Shown in pieces: positions 33,131-42,846 of a stretch of DNA of 43,301 nt. The stretch lies in assembly GCA_013285645.1 (NCBI GenBank), contig JABDHJ010000020.1:1-43301 (forward strand). The letters are read 5' to 3'. The notes beneath the pieces are model-generated. The model did not search any database. It saw only the letters and a list, made by a program, of their open reading frames with translations, and was not told where the DNA came from. The translations under genes were made by a program, and so were the position numbers. Numbering within the stretch: position 1 is the first letter of the stretch; every line of letters begins with the position of its first letter. This DNA comes from Verrucomicrobiota bacterium (GTDB taxonomy: Bacteria > Verrucomicrobiota > Verrucomicrobiia > Methylacidiphilales > UBA1321).

Positions 33131-34165
33131 ATGGCGATTGATTTTGAAGCGAATTTTTTTACCCAGCTCGAACTGCTCGATGCGGCGGGCCGCCTGGAAG
33201 TCGAAGGGGCCTGCACGAAACAGACGCTTCCAGCGGGGCAGGTTGTTTATGAGCAAGGCGACCCGGCCAACTCGGTCTACATCGTGGTCGCGGGACGGGT
33301 CGAGGCTTTTACGCAGAGCCCGGATGGGCGGCAATCGCGGACGGTCGGGCTCATGGGCAAGGGCGATTTCTTCGGCGACCTGGCGGTGCTGACCGGGCAA
33401 CCGCGCCTGGCCGGAGTGCGTACCTGCGAGCCGACCAAGGTGATGCAGTTTGAGAAGCTGGCGTTCGTCCGGATGCTGGACAAAGTCCCGAAGATCGGCG
33501 CGTTTTTCGCGCGGAACCTGGCCAAGCGGCTGCATCGGACTTCGACCGAGGCGCATGTCAGTGTCTACTCGATCGACCTGGCGGGGAACCTGGAGCACTT
33601 CGATCTCCTGGTTATTTTTTACACGATCATCCATTCGAATCGCAGCGGGGAGTTGGAGTTGCACAACGCGGAGAACGAGATCATCGGCAGCTTTTTCTTT
33701 CGCGAAGGGCAGCTTGTGCACGCGCGGATTTTGCACCTGGTGGGAGTGGAGGCGATCTGGCAATCGGTGATGCCACCGGCCACGCCCGGCACGTTTATTT
33801 TTCATATCAAAGACGAACCCTCGACGCCTTATCCTGAGGACCAGAAGGTTGAACTCGCGAGCGACGAGCTACTCGCGCAGGGAGTGGCGAAGCATGAAGC
33901 GTTCATGGCGATTCCGGAGGAACTGCGCCGGATGGATCTGCGGATCAATCGCCGGTTTGTGGAACTGACTTGGAACGACGAGGCCACGCTGCCTCTCGCC
34001 GAGCGGATTTGGGAATTGATCGCGAAACGTCCGCAACCGCTCGACAGTCTGTGGCGCCGGTTGACGATTTCGTCGATGACTTTTTTGGAAACGGTGAACC
34101 TGATGGCGAACACGGGGCAGATCGAGGTGTTGGCCAACGAACCGGTCGCCGAGGTACCCGTCTAG
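33131..34165 (+). CDS. Cyclic-nucleotide-binding domain plus DUF4388 protein (copy 1)
   Basis: This 344-aa protein has a CRP-like cNMP-binding domain at about 15-135 (GQVVYEQGDPANSVYIV; GKGDFFGDLAVLTGQPRLAG). The phosphate-binding cassette has the arginine but GD in place of the usual GE. No helix-turn-helix follows, so it is not a classical transcription factor. A DUF4388 (PATAN-like) domain comes next (about 150-245; SGELELHNAENEIIGSFFF, EGQLVHAR), then a helical C-terminus (about 260-335). It is the first of two tandem paralogues. Confidence 0.85.
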   Translation: MAIDFEANFFTQLELLDAAGRLEVEGACTKQTLPAGQVVYEQGDPANSVYIVVAGRVEAFTQSPDGRQSRTVGLMGKGDFFGDLAVLTGQPRLAGVRTCEPTKVMQFEKLAFVRMLDKVPKIGAFFARNLAKRLHRTSTEAHVSVYSIDLAGNLEHFDLLVIFYTIIHSNRSGELELHNAENEIIGSFFFREGQLVHARILHLVGVEAIWQSVMPPATPGTFIFHIKDEPSTPYPEDQKVELASDELLAQGVAKHEAFMAIPEELRRMDLRINRRFVELTWNDEATLPLAERIWELIAKRPQPLDSLWRRLTISSMTFLETVNLMANTGQIEVLANEPVAEVPV

Positions 34166-34199
34166 CTTCTTTCCCTCATCCCGGCACACGACTTAACCC

Positions 34200-35213
34200 A
34201 TGCCTAATTCCTTTTTGTCTGTGTTGGAAACGCTGGAGGAGCCGAGTCGCCTGAGCATCGACGCGGCCTGCGTGCGGATGACGTTCGCGGCGAAGCAGGT
34301 CGTCTATCAACAAGGCGATCCGGCGGATGCGGTTTACATCGTGGCGTCGGGGGTGGTCGAGGCGCTCACCTACAGCCCGGACCGGAAGCAGAGCCGGACG
34401 GTGGCGCTGATGGCGAAGGGCGATTTTTTCGGTGACCTGGCGATTTTTACGGATCATGCCCGTCTCGCGACGGTTCGCGCGTGCGAGGCATCGGAGGTGT
34501 GGCGGATCGGCAAGGAAGAGTTCCTGGGCCTGATGAAGGTGATTCCCGAGCTGGGTCTTTTTTTCAGTCGCATCCTGGCGCAGCGGCTTCATACCACATC
34601 GACCGAGGCACATCACAATGTTTACGAGATCGACCTGAACGGGAATCTGCAGCGCTTCGATTTGCTGACGATTGTGCAGGCGGTTACAGGGATGGGGCAC
34701 ACGGGCGAGTTGCGGCTGAACAACTCCGCGAACGAGTTACTGGGGAGTTTTTTCTTTCGCCATGGCAAGGTCGAGCACGCGCGGTTCGGGCCGCTGCTGG
34801 GGCTGGAAGCGATCTGGCAGGGATTTATCGAGTCGGCTTCGGAGGGGACGTTTAGCTTTAGCTCAACCGAGAAACCGACGGAGCCTTTCGCGGAGTGCGA
34901 CAAGATCGACATGGAAAGCACGAGTCTGCTGCTGGAAGGGGTGGGCAAACGCGATACCTATCAGGGCCTGCCGAAGCCGTTGCGCGATTTGGAGGGAAGC
35001 CTCCATCGCCTGAGCGAGAAGCTTGATTGGAAGAACGCGGAGAATCAGAAGTTGGCGGATCAGATCTGGGCGCTCATCGCGGAGCCGCAGCCACTGACGG
35101 CGCTTCGGCAGAAACTGAAGGTCTCCGCGATTTCATTCCTTGATGTGGTGATGGAGATGGGAATGAACGGGCAGGCAGAGTTGTTTGTGGAAGAGTCGAA
35201 GATTGATGTTTGA
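34200..35213 (+). CDS. Cyclic-nucleotide-binding domain plus DUF4388 protein (copy 2)
   Basis: This 337-aa protein has the same layout as the previous gene: a cNMP-binding domain (about 10-125; KQVVYQQGDPADAVYIVASG, KGDFFGDLAIFTDHARLATV), a DUF4388 domain (about 140-235; TGELRLNNSANELLGSFFF, HGKVEHARF) and a helical end. Its phosphate-binding cassette also has GD. The two genes are separated by 34 bp and clearly arose by duplication, though the sequences have diverged well. It has no DNA-binding domain. The role may be signalling by homo- or hetero-complex; unknown. Confidence 0.85.
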   Translation: MPNSFLSVLETLEEPSRLSIDAACVRMTFAAKQVVYQQGDPADAVYIVASGVVEALTYSPDRKQSRTVALMAKGDFFGDLAIFTDHARLATVRACEASEVWRIGKEEFLGLMKVIPELGLFFSRILAQRLHTTSTEAHHNVYEIDLNGNLQRFDLLTIVQAVTGMGHTGELRLNNSANELLGSFFFRHGKVEHARFGPLLGLEAIWQGFIESASEGTFSFSSTEKPTEPFAECDKIDMESTSLLLEGVGKRDTYQGLPKPLRDLEGSLHRLSEKLDWKNAENQKLADQIWALIAEPQPLTALRQKLKVSAISFLDVVMEMGMNGQAELFVEESKIDV

Positions 35214-35290
35214 TTATCTAGACCGAAAAGATGCCTGTCCCGAATGGCGTTTTAACCTGACAAGTGGGGCATATAATTTTTGAGAGCACC

Positions 35291-35620
35291 ATGCACATCG
35301 AAATCATCGTCGTAGGTGGGATATTCTCGCTCGTGGCTATTGGCTCCTTTATTCAAATAAGCAAAACGATTAGAAAATCGGTCTGTACCCAAGGGAAACT
35401 TGTAGAGCGGAGACCCGAGAAGTTCAGAAATAGTGGAGTCACCTATTTATTTCCAATAATCCAGTTTACCACCCAAGACGGACGCGAAATTACATTCAAG
35501 GGAACTGCCAGCATAACAGAGCTAGATAATCTTGGGACAGTTTATCCGGTTAGATACGATCCCAAGGCACCTGAGAAGGCGTTAATTGACACTTTTTTCA
35601 ACTATGGTCCCTTACACTAA
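35291..35620 (+). CDS. DUF3592-type membrane protein
   Basis: The protein is 109 aa from the ATG at 35291. One N-terminal membrane helix (MHIEIIVVGGIFSLVAIGSF) is followed by a small beta domain (TQGKLVERRPEK, YLFPIIQFTTQDGREI, YPVRYDPKAPEKALID), the usual DUF3592 pattern. Function is unknown. The gene and the following 150 bp are more AT-rich than the neighbours, which may mean recent arrival. Confidence 0.7.
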   Translation: MHIEIIVVGGIFSLVAIGSFIQISKTIRKSVCTQGKLVERRPEKFRNSGVTYLFPIIQFTTQDGREITFKGTASITELDNLGTVYPVRYDPKAPEKALIDTFFNYGPLH

Positions 35621-35854
35621 TCATCGGAAGTCTCGGGGCCTAATGATGCTTGTAGGGCTAATCGCTCCTTAAATTAGCGTGTCGAAATCCAATAAAGTTG
35701 GATCAAGGTAACTTATTTGTAAAAAGGGAGGCAGGCATCTTTTCGATTGAGGTCCCACCGTTGCAGGTTTATTCGCTTCCGTCCGTTGCGGGCGTTGCGT
35801 CGTTGCGCGAAAATTCTTTTTGTTTCACGCAACGGGGGAGGAAGACAGACCGAA

Positions 35855-35881
35855 CTGATCCTTCGACAAGCTCAGGATGAC
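35855..35881 (-). repeat. ATCCT/AGGAT interspersed repeat (copy 7)
   Basis: CTGATCCTTCGACAAGCTC then AGGATGAC. It overlaps the first bases of the 71-bp unit. Confidence 0.8.
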
Positions 35882-35945
35882 TAATGATGTGAGTGGGTGT
35901 TGGTTGACTCGCTGCGCTCGAGAAAGTCTCAAGAGTAACAAGCGG
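35873..35945. repeat. 71-bp unit of composite repeat (copy 2)
   Basis: It matches 12787-12857 at 60 of 71 positions, including CTCGAGA and TCTCAAGAGTA. The order of elements on both sides is the same as at the first copy. Confidence 0.7.
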
Positions 35946-35955
35946 GGTTGCCTTC

Positions 35956-35983
35956 CGACCATCGCCCGGCGGTCGACGGCTAC
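35956..35983 (-). repeat. REP-like hairpin, degenerate
   Basis: A partly broken palindrome ending in GTCGACGGCTACC on the top strand, so GTAG is present on the bottom strand. It stands where a type B copy stands in the first composite unit. Confidence 0.5.
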
Positions 35984-35999
35984 CTCGGAGGGAAGGCAT

Positions 36000-36026
36000 C
36001 CGCCGCCAGGGACAGCGGCGGCTACC
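36000..36026 (-). repeat. REP-like hairpin, type A
   Basis: CCGCCGCC, AGGGAC, AGCGGCGG and CTACC, with left flank GGAAGGCAT. It ends 16 bp after the hybrid kinase stop codon. Confidence 0.8.
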
Positions 36027-36042
36027 AACTGAGCTGCGACAC

Positions 36043-38397
<2,355 letters not shown>

Positions 38398-38569
38398 AGA
38401 TTACAGAGGGCTTGCGAAGGGGGTTTTTCGATGCAAGACATGATGTTGTATCTTGCTCTTTATTAATTGTAAACATCGCCGTTCCATATGCCGAGCCGAA
38501 ACTAATAGCCCATTGTAGCTTTTGTCCCTATGTAGAGACCACCTCTGGCGCTGCTACGTGCTAAAGAAC

Positions 38570-41242
38570 TTACGGTCTCCGTAAGTCGAGCGTCAGCGGG
38601 AAGTCGGTCCGTGCGGGCGGCATGGACGGGACAAACATCGGTCCCGGCGTGTGTCCGAAGGAACGGAAACGGGAAAGGCGGCGGCCCTCGGCTTCGTTCG
38701 CATTGATCGGCATGGTCGTCCAATTGCGGCCGCCTGGACTTGAGACGTAATAGACGCATCCGCCGAGGGAACGTCCCGTCCAGCTGTCGATGATGTCGAA
38801 GGTGAGCGGGGCATCGATGCCGATGGTCGGATGAAGCGCCTCGGGTGGCTGCCAGGCGCGGAAGCGGACCCCGGCCACAAATTGGCCCGGCGTACCGGAA
38901 GCATGGAGAGGAACGCGGCGTCCGTTGCAGGTCACGATGTGGCGGCCCTCGATGGCATTTTCCACTTTCACCTGCAGTTTCTCGACGGAAGAATCGACGT
39001 AGCGAACCGTGCCGCCCGGCGTGCCTTCTTCACCGAGGACGTGCCACGGTTCCAGTGCGGTCCGAAGCTCAAGGTTGACTCCGTCATAGGTGACTTCGCC
39101 TTGAAGCGGGAAACGGAATTCCATGTGCGGAGCGAACCACTCGCTCTTGAACGGATAACCGGCCACTTTAAGATCATCGATGACATCGTTGAAGTCCTGC
39201 GCGCAGAAGTGGGGTAGAAGGAAGCGGTCATGTAACTGCGTTCCCCACGGCACCGGCTGATTCTTGTAGGGCGTTTCCCAGAAGCGTGAGACTAAGGCGC
39301 GGAGCAGGAGCTGTTGCGTCAGGCTCATGCGCGCGTGAGGCGGCATTTCGTAGCTGCGCAATTCCAGCAAACCGAGACGGCCTGAAGCGCCGTCGGGCGA
39401 GAAGAGCTTGTCGATGCAGAACTCGGCGCGATGCGTATTGCCGGTGACGTCGGTCAGGATGTTGCGGAAAATCCGGTCGACCAACCACGGCGGAACGTGG
39501 CCGAATTCGGGCACCTGACTGAAGGCCAGTTGCAATTCGTAGAGGGCATCATTGCGCGCTTCATCGATGCGGGGCATCTGGCTGGTTGGGCCCAGGAACA
39601 TGCCGGAAAATAAATAGGAAAGAGCTGGATGATTCTGCCAGTAGCCGACCAAGCTGCGCAGCATATCGGGCCGGCGCAGGATCGGGCTGTCGATCGGCGT
39701 GGCGCCTCCGAGAATGACGTGATTGCCGCCGCCGGTACCGACGTGACGCCCATCGAGCAGGAATTTCTCCGCGCCCAAATCGCAGTGACGCGCTTCCTCA
39801 TAGAGGACCTCGGTATTGCGGACCAGTTCCGGCCAATTCGCGGCGGGATGCAAGTTGACTTCGATCACGCCCGGATCGGGAGTGATCTTGAAATTCTGAA
39901 TCCGGTAGTCGGAGGGCGGAGTGTAGCCCTCGATGCGCACGGGAAGACCAAGCTCCCCGGCGGTGTCTTCCACGGCGGAGACGAGGTCGAGATAATCTTC
40001 CGTGTGAGCCGTCGGCGGCATGAAGACGTGGAGAATGCCATCGCGCGGCTCGACGCAAATCGAGGTGCGGACGACATTCGAGTCGGGCTGGCCGACCGGC
40101 ACTTGAGGATAGTCGCGGGAACTGACGAGTCTGCCATCGACCATCCGTTTTTTATAAGTCTCGTAAGTGGGTAGTGCACCGCGACGCTCGGTCGGGTCCT
40201 GTTCCACAATCTGGACGGCATCGCTTTGAGCGGCCCACGGCAACGATTCGAGCGGAAGCCGGTAACCCATGGGTGAATCGCCGGGAATGAGCATCAACCG
40301 CTCCGTGCGCAATTTCCAGATGGTCGATTGCCACGGACGCCCCGGCAACCACGAGGCGCGCAACACCGGCAGCGTATGGCCAATGACGGAATCTAGTCCT
40401 TTCGTGAAAACCTTGGCGAGACGCGCCCGCTCTTCCTTGCTTTTGATTTTAGCGTCGAGCTCGGAAACGTTGTAGGGTAGTCGCGCTTCCTCGAAGAGGT
40501 AGTGATAAACATCCTCGTAAGCATTCCGCACGTACTTCTTATCGAGGCTTAGACGATCCGCCAGCTTCTGCAGAAAATGTTCCGAGTGTTCCGGCGTGAC
40601 CTTGTAGTTCTTGCCGGTCTCGGCGACGAGACCATAATCGCCCCAGATCGGTTCGCCATCCTTGCGCCAGTAACAGCCATAGGCCCAGCGCGGCAAAATT
40701 TCGCCCGGATACCATTTCCCCTGCCCGTAGTGCAGGAGCGCGCCCGTCGCGTAACGATCACGCAGACGCTTCAAAAGCTTTTCGCCCTTTTCCTGCTTCT
40801 CGGGACTCAAGGCGGTGAAATTCCATTCGAGGCCGTCGCGATTGGTGACCGAAACAAAAGTCGGCTCGCCGCCCATCGTCAGACGGACATCCTGAGAGAT
40901 CAGTTCCTCGTCGATCTTGCGACCAAGCGCCTCGATCTCGCGCCATTGCTGTTCGCGATAGGGCAGCGTAACGCGCGGGGATTCATAGACGCGCGTGACT
41001 GACATGTGGAAATCAAACTCCGTCTCGATCTCTTCCTTCTCATTGATGATCGAGCCGCTGATTGCCGCTGCCGTCACCGGATCCGACGTCGCCGCGAGCG
41101 GGATATGGCCTTCGCCTGCCAGTAGGCCTGAGGTGGGATCGAGGCCAACCCAGCCTGCGCCGGGAAGATAGACTTCGGTCCATGCATGGAGATCGGTAAA
41201 ATCCTCTTCGGGACTCGTCCTGGCATTGGTTGTTGCGATCAA
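38570..41242 (-). CDS. Transglutaminase/DUF2126 protein, 5'-truncated
   Basis: This 890-aa frame opens with a TTG at 41242 soon after a stop codon. The first recognisable family part is [19 protein letters not shown], the His/Asp half of the transglutaminase-like core. It is followed by [18 protein letters not shown] and the long DUF2126 region ([43 protein letters not shown] at the end). Family proteins are about 1,100 residues; the N-terminal domain and the catalytic cysteine are missing here. Homology stops near 41204-41218 and an unrelated flippase starts on the other strand. Either a disrupted gene or an assembly joint. Function: likely a cysteine-protease/transglutaminase-like enzyme of unknown substrate. 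Confidence 0.85.
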   Translation of the reverse strand: MIATTNARTSPEEDFTDLHAWTEVYLPGAGWVGLDPTSGLLAGEGHIPLAATSDPVTAAAISGSIINEKEEIETEFDFHMSVTRVYESPRVTLPYREQQWREIEALGRKIDEELISQDVRLTMGGEPTFVSVTNRDGLEWNFTALSPEKQEKGEKLLKRLRDRYATGALLHYGQGKWYPGEILPRWAYGCYWRKDGEPIWGDYGLVAETGKNYKVTPEHSEHFLQKLADRLSLDKKYVRNAYEDVYHYLFEEARLPYNVSELDAKIKSKEERARLAKVFTKGLDSVIGHTLPVLRASWLPGRPWQSTIWKLRTERLMLIPGDSPMGYRLPLESLPWAAQSDAVQIVEQDPTERRGALPTYETYKKRMVDGRLVSSRDYPQVPVGQPDSNVVRTSICVEPRDGILHVFMPPTAHTEDYLDLVSAVEDTAGELGLPVRIEGYTPPSDYRIQNFKITPDPGVIEVNLHPAANWPELVRNTEVLYEEARHCDLGAEKFLLDGRHVGTGGGNHVILGGATPIDSPILRRPDMLRSLVGYWQNHPALSYLFSGMFLGPTSQMPRIDEARNDALYELQLAFSQVPEFGHVPPWLVDRIFRNILTDVTGNTHRAEFCIDKLFSPDGASGRLGLLELRSYEMPPHARMSLTQQLLLRALVSRFWETPYKNQPVPWGTQLHDRFLLPHFCAQDFNDVIDDLKVAGYPFKSEWFAPHMEFRFPLQGEVTYDGVNLELRTALEPWHVLGEEGTPGGTVRYVDSSVEKLQVKVENAIEGRHIVTCNGRRVPLHASGTPGQFVAGVRFRAWQPPEALHPTIGIDAPLTFDIIDSWTGRSLGGCVYYVSSPGGRNWTTMPINANEAEGRRLSRFRSFGHTPGPMFVPSMPPARTDFPLTLDLRRP

Positions 41243-41894
41243 TCCGCATCACGGGACAGCGGCCCGCCTACGCCAGACCCTGTTCGATCGGGACCTGATT
41301 ATTTATGGAGCGGCAGCCTTCGCGGTCTCGTTCGCCACGTTTGTCTTTCTTCAAGGAGACCAGATCATCGCGCAGCGTAACTTTCCAGGAGTTGAATTGG
41401 GCCGGTACAGTGGCGCCGGATTGCTGGGGCGCGCGATTATCTGGGCAAGCCTACCCGTCCTCATCGTCTACTTCACGCGACGTTCCGGCCATGATCCGGC
41501 GCATCAATCCCCGGCCCACCTTCTCTGGGCGTATCTCGGCTTGATTGGAAGCGGAGCTGCTTTCCTGGTCCTGTTCAAAGTTCCACTGCTGTTTCTTTTA
41601 CTCGGAACGCATGATCCGGGACTCGCCGATATGGCCATGCAGTTCGCCCTCGCCATGATCCCAATCGGCATCCTGCAGGCCATGGGCTATCATTATCTTG
41701 CGGCCCGGCAGATACCGGAATGCATGGTTTTCGGCGGGTGCGGTCTGGTCTATCTGATCGCGCTGGCGGTATTTGGCCGGACGCCATCGCTAATGCTCGG
41801 TTGGATGGGCGGGGCGGCGACTGCATCCATCCTCCTGCTCGGTATCCTCGCGCTGGCCCGGCGGAAGCCTCCCCAATCTCGAGTCGAAACATGA
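41226..41894 (+). CDS. Polysaccharide flippase-like protein (Wzx/MATE type), 5'-truncated
   Basis: This 222-aa frame (TTG at 41226; open further upstream without a better start) has about six membrane helices. It reads like the second half of a Wzx/MATE-type flippase: [19 protein letters not shown], then [10 protein letters not shown] and [16 protein letters not shown] full protein has about 12 helices and 430-480 residues, so the first half is missing. The break coincides with the joint to the truncated transglutaminase gene. Its stop overlaps the ATG of the GT9-like gene (ATGA), as expected in a polysaccharide operon. Family assignment is from pattern only. Confidence 0.6.
   Translation: MVVAINPHHGTAARLRQTLFDRDLIIYGAAAFAVSFATFVFLQGDQIIAQRNFPGVELGRYSGAGLLGRAIIWASLPVLIVYFTRRSGHDPAHQSPAHLLWAYLGLIGSGAAFLVLFKVPLLFLLLGTHDPGLADMAMQFALAMIPIGILQAMGYHYLAARQIPECMVFGGCGLVYLIALAVFGRTPSLMLGWMGGAATASILLLGILALARRKPPQSRVET
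41245..41271 (-). repeat. Possible degenerate GTAG hairpin at the gene joint
   Basis: The top strand contains GGGACAGCGGC (41253-41263), identical to the core of type A, followed after four bases by CTAC (41268-41271). The left arm is reduced to CCGC (41244-41247). It lies within the first codons of the flippase frame, close to the joint. It may be a coincidence. Confidence 0.3.
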
Positions 41895-42682
41895 AGCGCG
41901 TCCTCATCGTCTGCCGTCAACGATTGGGAGATATTGTCGGCTGCTTTCCCGCCGCCCTCCATTTGACCAACGCCGGGAATGAGGTCGATTTCTGCTGCTT
42001 CCCGAAATATCACTCCATGTTTGGCGCGATCTCTTATTGCCGTCCCGTGGGGCTTGATGCGCTAGGCCGACAAAAGGATTACGACCGGGTTTGCGATTTG
42101 GAAATTACGCGCCGCGCATACGATGCCTATCGTGCTTCCAAGATGAAGTGGCGCGATTATGTCTACGGCAAGTACGAGGAACTCAAGCCAGCACGAAATG
42201 ACGTGCCCCGCTTTGATCACATGGCGGATATCTCCGACTATTCTCTTCCGCCTCGGTACGCCCTCGCATGTCCCACCGGAATCAGTCAGGTCACGCTCGT
42301 CAATCGCAAGTGGTTTGAAGAGCAATGCCGCGCGTTGTCCCAAGACCCTTGGTACATTCTTGCCGATCGCGCTGACCGATCTTGCCCGAGTTGGGGACGT
42401 CCGCTTTACGCCCGGTCGTTGGGTCACCTGCCAGCGTTGATCGCCGGTGCAGTCACATTCGTCACGATCAACTCGGCCCCAAATATCATCGCCTCGGGCG
42501 TCCGAACGGCATGGCACCAAGTTTACGAACCGGGCTTTGGTGGGCAGGACAATTATGATGCGCCTGGACAGACTGTTCTTCATCAGCCTCTGGAAATCGC
42601 CCGCAACAGTTGGCGCTTTTGGGTCCATTACTGGCGGAGAAAGCTTATGGGAATCGATACAACGCACGATTCCGGGAAATGA
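41891..42682 (+). CDS. Glycosyltransferase family 9-like protein
   Basis: The protein is 263 aa from the ATG at 41891, which overlaps the flippase stop. The start [20 protein letters not shown] is a GT9/heptosyltransferase-like N-terminus. The C-terminal half (LPALIAGAVTFVTINSAP, then NIIASGVRTAWHQVYEP) matches the second Rossmann domain in which GT9 enzymes bind ADP-sugar. It is shorter than typical GT9 proteins (about 330). It probably adds a sugar to a lipopolysaccharide or exported glycan. The donor is unknown. Confidence 0.65.
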   Translation: MKRVLIVCRQRLGDIVGCFPAALHLTNAGNEVDFCCFPKYHSMFGAISYCRPVGLDALGRQKDYDRVCDLEITRRAYDAYRASKMKWRDYVYGKYEELKPARNDVPRFDHMADISDYSLPPRYALACPTGISQVTLVNRKWFEEQCRALSQDPWYILADRADRSCPSWGRPLYARSLGHLPALIAGAVTFVTINSAPNIIASGVRTAWHQVYEPGFGGQDNYDAPGQTVLHQPLEIARNSWRFWVHYWRRKLMGIDTTHDSGK

Positions 42683-42713
42683 TCGAAAGATAACATCTCG
42701 AAGAAATCCATTC

Positions 42714-42730
42714 TAAAATAATGTATTTTA
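42714..42730. promoter_or_regulatory. AT-rich inverted repeat in leader of transglutaminase gene
   Basis: TAAAAT and ATTTTA, perfect 6-bp arms around a 5-nt spacer, 117 bp before the next ATG. Further hairpin-like bits follow (CTTGC/GCAAG near 42751-42770). It may be a promoter or operator; no known riboswitch was recognised. Confidence 0.3.
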
Positions 42731-42846
42731 GTTCCCCCGTAAGTCTCTTGCTACGAGGCGGCAAGCCGTGTTTCCCCATTCCCTCGTGACTTTTCCCTCA
42801 AGTTGGGGATAGTTCCTGCTACTCAGGCAGACCGGGAGTCTTTTTC

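Larger units (their letters stand above)
35621..36042. other. Gene-free stretch (422 bp) with repeats
   Basis: The first 150 bp are AT-rich with no convincing frame. Three close GTTGCG repeats occur at 35785-35807, with a CGCAAC in the opposite sense near 35828. From 35855 the composite repeat begins: an ATCCT/AGGAT element, the 71-bp unit, and two GTAG hairpins up to 36026. No gene seen. Confidence 0.7.

Noticed and set aside
32534-33805. Minus-strand ORF of 423 codons
   Set aside because: Spans two plus-strand genes (PHP and cNMP/DUF4388) as antisense; rich in Arg/Gln/His without domains.
10828-36026. CRISPR array as an explanation for the hairpin repeats
   Set aside because: Copies are dispersed over 25 kb, in both orientations, with no regular spacers or cas genes.
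10828-36026. Intrinsic terminators as the sole explanation for the hairpin repeats
   Set aside because: Most copies lack a T run, several lie before starts or inside trmD, and the GTAG is constant. Only the pair at 24213-24285 could double as a terminator.
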